A DNA stretch of 9,054 bases from assembly GCA_023144875.1 (NCBI GenBank), contig JAGLEW010000196.1, positions 1 to 9,054 of the forward strand. The letters run 5' to 3'. This DNA comes from Methylococcales bacterium. Its GTDB lineage: Bacteria; Pseudomonadota; Gammaproteobacteria; Methylococcales; Methylomonadaceae. The position numbers and the translations under genes are program-made. Below are positions 6,236 to 9,054 of this stretch, piece by piece (position 1 is the stretch's first letter; every line of letters begins with the position of its first letter). The notes below the pieces were generated by a model that was not told where the DNA came from, did no database searches, and worked only from the letters and a program-made list of their open reading frames with translations.

Positions 6236-9054
6236 ATGGTGAAAAATTTAAACGTGAAAACATTAAGGACTAAAAATAATGTGCTTCGTGTGGCTATTTT
6301 ATTTGTTCTATTGCAAAATCACCTTGAAGCCAATCCCACAGGCGCTCAGGTTATTAATGGTGTGGTCACGATTGATAATACATCTACATTAGGTGTCACC
6401 GCTATTACCAACAGCCCGAATGCAATTATTAATTGGCAACAATTTAATATTTCTCCCACTGAAATAACAACATTTATTCAGAAAAATTCCCAAAGTGCGG
6501 TATTAAATCGTGTCATTGGGCAAGATCCTAGCAAAATTTTAGGACAGCTTTTTTCTAATGGTAAAGTTTTTTTAATTAACCCTAATGGTATTATTTTTGG
6601 AGCAAACTCGGTGGTTGATACACAAGGGTTAATTGCTTCTACACTTAATATTAGCAGTGAAGACTTTCTAAAAGGAAACTACCATTTTGTGGCTGAAAAT
6701 AAAACCAGTCGTCTGTTAAATCAAGGGGTGATTCGTGCAGGAAATCAAGGTGATATTATATTAATTGCACCGACTATTGAAAACCAAGGGGTTATTTCAA
6801 CCGATGGTGGGAACATTATTTTAGCCGCCGCGTCCACTTTAACCCTGACTAATTTAGATGAACCACAGATTCAATTTCAAATACAATCGCCTAAAAATAA
6901 AATTTTAAATTTGGGGAAAATGTTGGCAAATGGAGGGGCAATTAATTTATTCGCTAATAACATTCATCACAGTGGTGAATTAAATGCCGATAGTATTGAA
7001 CTTGATCGGCAAGGTCGTATTAAATTAGTGGCATCTGATACCATTAAAATTGATAGCAACAGTGTGATTTCTGCAAGCCATAGTCACCAAGCAGGCGGTA
7101 TGATTCAAATTACGGGAAAAAATATTACCTTAGACGATGATAGTCAAATTGAAGCAAATGGGCAAATGGGTGGCGGTGAGATTTTAACGGGCGGTGATTA
7201 TCAGGGTAGTAATCGTCAGATTGAGAATGCAATAACGACCACCTTAGGGTCTAAAGTTAAAATTCGTGCCAATGCAACGCATCATAATAATGGAGGGAAA
7301 GTCATTATTTGGTCGGATGATACCACGGTTATGCATGGAACAATTGAAGCAAAAGGGGGCGAATATTCAGGTGATGGTGGGTTTGTCGAAGTATCTGGTA
7401 AGCAACATTTAACAATGAATGGTTTGGTGGATGTCACCGCTAAAGAAGGTAAAACAGGGAAGTTATTACTTGATCCTGGTTCAATTATCATTAAAGAAGG
7501 CGATGGTAGTAGTACGCCTCCCCCTAGTTCAAAGGATGTTTTTCATACAAAATGGCTTGCTGAACAACTTGGTACGGCTAATGTGATATTAAAAACAGAA
7601 AATTCGACCAATAACGAAGGACAAGATATTACGGTTGAATCGCCTCTTAATTGGGACAGTGATAATTCGTTAGAATTGGTTGCGGGGAATGACATTAATT
7701 TAAAAGCACCCATTGAAAATACAGCGAGTGGACATTTAATATTAGATCCGACAGGTACCTCCAATATTACCGATGATGTGACGCTACAGGATGGCACTTT
7801 TGAATTGAGTGGAAAATCAAGCTGGACAGGTTCAACGTTATCAGGTGATGTCAATAATTATGGCACGATGACTTCGGCAGGGGCCAATATTTTAGCAGGG
7901 GATCTGGTGAATCATGAAGATGAGGGGACGATTCATTGGAATTCAGGGTCAATAAAATTATTGGGAAACGATTCAAAAATTCAAAATGAAGTCGGGGCAA
8001 CATTTATTGCGGATTCAACGGGAAAAATGACAGGTTCTGGTGTTTTTGAAAATGAAGGGACGCTGAAAAAAACAACCACAACCCCTGAAGCGCAATTTAA
8101 TGTTCCGTTTAATAACTCTGGAGGAACATTTGATCTGAATAATACTACGGTGACTTTATTAAAAGGGGGGCATCATGAAAAGGAATTAACCATCAATAAT
8201 GGTACTTTAAAAATGCAAGGTAAACCGCATACTTTAGGCGATCAAGTAACGGTAAAAGGGACAGGTGTTTTAGAGATAAATGCATCAACTCAAACAGGCG
8301 TTTTGACCATTGAAAATCCAAAAACAGTGGTTACTCGACCGTTTGAAAATAAAGGACTGCTCACGGTAAATAAAGAGTCAGTTTTTCAGGTAAAAGCTGG
8401 GAATTTAACGAATGCAGCCAGCGCGACTATTCAAGGGTCAGGGTCGTTAAATGTTGGCAAAAAAACATTAATAAATAAAGGAACACTGTCACCGGGTGGG
8501 TCTTCTGTTGGAACGTTAGCGATTGTCGGAAATTTATCGTTACAAGAAACTTCTCTCCTTAAAATACAAATAGAAGGGCTTAATGATGTTGACCGTATTG
8601 ACGTTCAGGGTATTGCTTCATTAGATGGCACATTAACGGCCAGTTTACCGACAGGTTTTGATCCGACCTCTTCAAGTTTTGATATTTTAACCAATGCAAC
8701 TAAAATCAAGGGTGATTTTTCACAGATCAACTCGCCTATCAGTTATAGCATGAATACCGCTCTTTTAAAGGACAAAGTGAGACTCTCTAATTTTATTTCT
8801 GGTGGTAGTATTTTTTGGAATAATACATCAGGGGATAACCTTTGGAGTACGGCTGACAATTGGGATACCAAGGTTTTGCCTTCGGCGGATGATTTTGTAG
8901 TGATTAATCGAGACAGCAAAGTAATCACGTTGAAAAATAAGGCTTATACCATTGATAAACTATTAACGGGGCAGGCTTTGATTATTGCTGATAAGGCTAA
9001 ATTGACAATTAAAACCAAAATTTTGCAGACAAACGTTGAAATAGATGAAGGTGG
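6236..9054 (+). CDS. Two-partner secretion exoprotein TpsA, filamentous-haemagglutinin-like, 3' end beyond window
   Basis: The frame is open from ATG 6236 to the right edge (939 complete codons, no stop). A basic N-terminus and hydrophobic core (VLRVAILFVLL, 16-26) form a signal peptide with likely cleavage after Ala32. The TPS/haemagglutination-activity domain follows at about 33-200, with AIINWQQFNI at 63-72, VLNRVIGQDPSKILGQL at 89-105 and the NPNGIIFG motif at 115-122, recognised by TpsB. Residues about 200-410 are a beta-helix-like repeat stretch ending in LLLDPGSIII (410-419), a common element in FHA-like proteins. Residues about 495-750 carry loose 'NxGT' rungs such as NNYGTM, ENEGTL, NKGLL and NKGTL. 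Residues 749-806 form an autotransporter-like LSPGGSSVGTL module, and 859-890 a Trp-rich NW module. No cysteine occurs in the visible part. It is probably a secreted or surface-held adhesin; the ligand is unknown. Codon use looks like that of its neighbours. Confidence 0.93.
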   Translation, partial: MVKNLNVKTLRTKNNVLRVAILFVLLQNHLEANPTGAQVINGVVTIDNTSTLGVTAITNSPNAIINWQQFNISPTEITTFIQKNSQSAVLNRVIGQDPSKILGQLFSNGKVFLINPNGIIFGANSVVDTQGLIASTLNISSEDFLKGNYHFVAENKTSRLLNQGVIRAGNQGDIILIAPTIENQGVISTDGGNIILAAASTLTLTNLDEPQIQFQIQSPKNKILNLGKMLANGGAINLFANNIHHSGELNADSIELDRQGRIKLVASDTIKIDSNSVISASHSHQAGGMIQITGKNITLDDDSQIEANGQMGGGEILTGGDYQGSNRQIENAITTTLGSKVKIRANATHHNNGGKVIIWSDDTTVMHGTIEAKGGEYSGDGGFVEVSGKQHLTMNGLVDVTAKEGKTGKLLLDPGSIIIKEGDGSSTPPPSSKDVFHTKWLAEQLGTANVILKTENSTNNEGQDITVESPLNWDSDNSLELVAGNDINLKAPIENTASGHLILDPTGTSNITDDVTLQDGTFELSGKSSWTGSTLSGDVNNYGTMTSAGANILAGDLVNHEDEGTIHWNSGSIKLLGNDSKIQNEVGATFIADSTGKMTGSGVFENEGTLKKTTTTPEAQFNVPFNNSGGTFDLNNTTVTLLKGGHHEKELTINNGTLKMQGKPHTLGDQVTVKGTGVLEINASTQTGVLTIENPKTVVTRPFENKGLLTVNKESVFQVKAGNLTNAASATIQGSGSLNVGKKTLINKGTLSPGGSSVGTLAIVGNLSLQETSLLKIQIEGLNDVDRIDVQGIASLDGTLTASLPTGFDPTSSSFDILTNATKIKGDFSQINSPISYSMNTALLKDKVRLSNFISGGSIFWNNTSGDNLWSTADNWDTKVLPSADDFVVINRDSKVITLKNKAYTIDKLLTGQALIIADKAKLTIKTKILQTNVEIDEG
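6265..6269 (+). promoter_or_regulatory. Possible alternative ribosome binding site inside the TpsA N-terminus
   Basis: AAGGA at 6265-6269 is followed, after 11 bases, by an in-frame GTG at 6281 (codon 16). Starting there would give a short signal peptide beginning LRVAILFVLL. The upstream ATG at 6236 has no clear Shine-Dalgarno. The annotated start at 6236 is kept because it gives a basic n-region and extended signal peptide, as is common for TpsA proteins, and because of the close 14-base spacing to the TpsB stop. Confidence 0.3.
6332..6835 (+). other. TPS secretion domain (haemagglutination activity domain) of TpsA
   Basis: This segment encodes residues about 33-200 of the exoprotein, the N-proximal module that TPS family proteins use to engage the POTRA domains of TpsB and start folding at the surface. 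The NPNGI motif is encoded at 6578-6592. The second classical motif, NPxL, is not seen in its usual form; residues 167-176 (RAGNQGDIIL) and 190-198 (DGGNIILAA) show the solenoid turns typical of the domain's end. Boundaries are approximate. Confidence 0.8.
8480..8653 (+). other. Autotransporter-like 'SPG' beta-solenoid module in TpsA
   Basis: Residues 749-806 read GTLSPGGSSVGTLAIVGN, then LSLQETSLLKIQIEG, DRIDVQGIASLDGTLTASLPTGF. This is the 'xLxPG.S.GTLxVxGdlxLxxGsxLxxxixG...DxLxVxGxaxLxGtLxvsl' pattern seen near the passenger/barrel junction of many classical autotransporters and in other large surface proteins. Here it sits inside a TpsA protein, with more sequence following. Confidence 0.7.
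8810..8905 (+). other. Trp-rich 'NW' module in TpsA
   Basis: Residues 859-890 (IFWNNTSGDNLWSTADNW, then DTKVLPSADDFVVI) match the recurrent 'W.g....nWs...NW...vlPgagDdvvI' element that introduces solenoid repeat units in large bacterial surface proteins. Only one copy lies in the window; the hydrophobic strand sequences after it suggest a new solenoid section that continues past the right edge. Confidence 0.6.

Noticed and set aside
7282..7854. Minus-strand open frames (7282-7491 and 7543-7854) opposite the TpsA gene
   Set aside because: They lie wholly opposite a long, well-supported coding frame, show no recognisable domain and have low-complexity composition; they are shadows of TpsA.
8743..8928. 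Minus-strand open frame of 61 codons
   Set aside because: It lies inside the TpsA coding region, opposite the Trp-rich module, with no homology I recognise.
6222..9054. TpsA as a pseudogene, because few long frames are obvious on the + strand in this stretch
   Set aside because: Codon-by-codon reading from ATG 6236 shows one uninterrupted frame to the last complete codon, so the gene is intact as far as can be seen.
1..9054. CRISPR array, tRNA/rRNA gene or insertion sequence
   Set aside because: No regularly spaced direct repeats, cloverleaf with CCA-type end, rRNA-like conserved blocks, transposase motif or flanking inverted repeats were seen.

Overview
The window (9,054 bases, AT-rich, both edges inside genes) looks like the chromosome of a Gram-negative bacterium, most likely a gammaproteobacterium. 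It has lipid A/KDO genes in the order exbB-exbD-lpxK-trm112-kdsB, which is a gammaproteobacterial arrangement, and a two-partner secretion outer-membrane system. The low GC and the Uma2-family gene suggest a methanotroph-like (Methylococcales) or sulfur-oxidiser-like (Thiotrichales) lineage. That placement is inference; no marker gene here settles it. All genes are on the + strand.

Region 1 (1-457) is the 3' part of a Uma2-family (DUF820, PD-(D/E)XK-like) gene whose start lies left of the window. Region 2 (484-3466) is a tightly packed envelope operon. It holds an ExbB/TolQ-type and an ExbD/TolR-type proton-channel pair, LpxK (lipid A 4'-kinase), a Trm112/YcaR-like small zinc-ribbon-type protein and KdsB (CMP-KDO synthetase). 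Every junction from exbB to kdsB overlaps by 1, 4, 20 and 4 bases, which implies co-transcription and probably translational coupling. LpxK and KdsB serve successive needs of the same pathway: LpxK makes lipid IVA, and KdsB supplies the activated KDO that is then attached to it.

Region 3 (3507-4493) encodes an unusual membrane protein with an N-terminal PDC/Cache-like sensor domain, no preceding membrane anchor, and four predicted C-terminal membrane helices. No recognised output domain is visible. A 174-base intergenic gap follows, with a perfect TATAAT hexamer and no convincing terminator.

Region 4 (4668-9054) is a two-partner secretion (type Vb) locus. It has a 517-residue TpsB transporter of the FhaC/ShlB family and, 14 bases later, a large TpsA exoprotein that stays open from 6236 to the right edge (939 codons visible). 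TpsA has a signal peptide, a haemagglutination-activity (TPS) domain with an NPNGI motif, a long beta-solenoid-like stretch, an autotransporter-like SPG module and a Trp-rich NW module like those of large adhesins. The expected product is a secreted or surface-held adhesin or matrix protein.

No tRNA, rRNA, CRISPR array, insertion sequence or attachment site was recognised. Nothing here is clearly a wholly new system. The items most worth a second look are the composite TpsA, the TpsB that seems to lack the N-terminal plug helix, and the PDC/four-helix protein with its histidine-doublet N-terminus.
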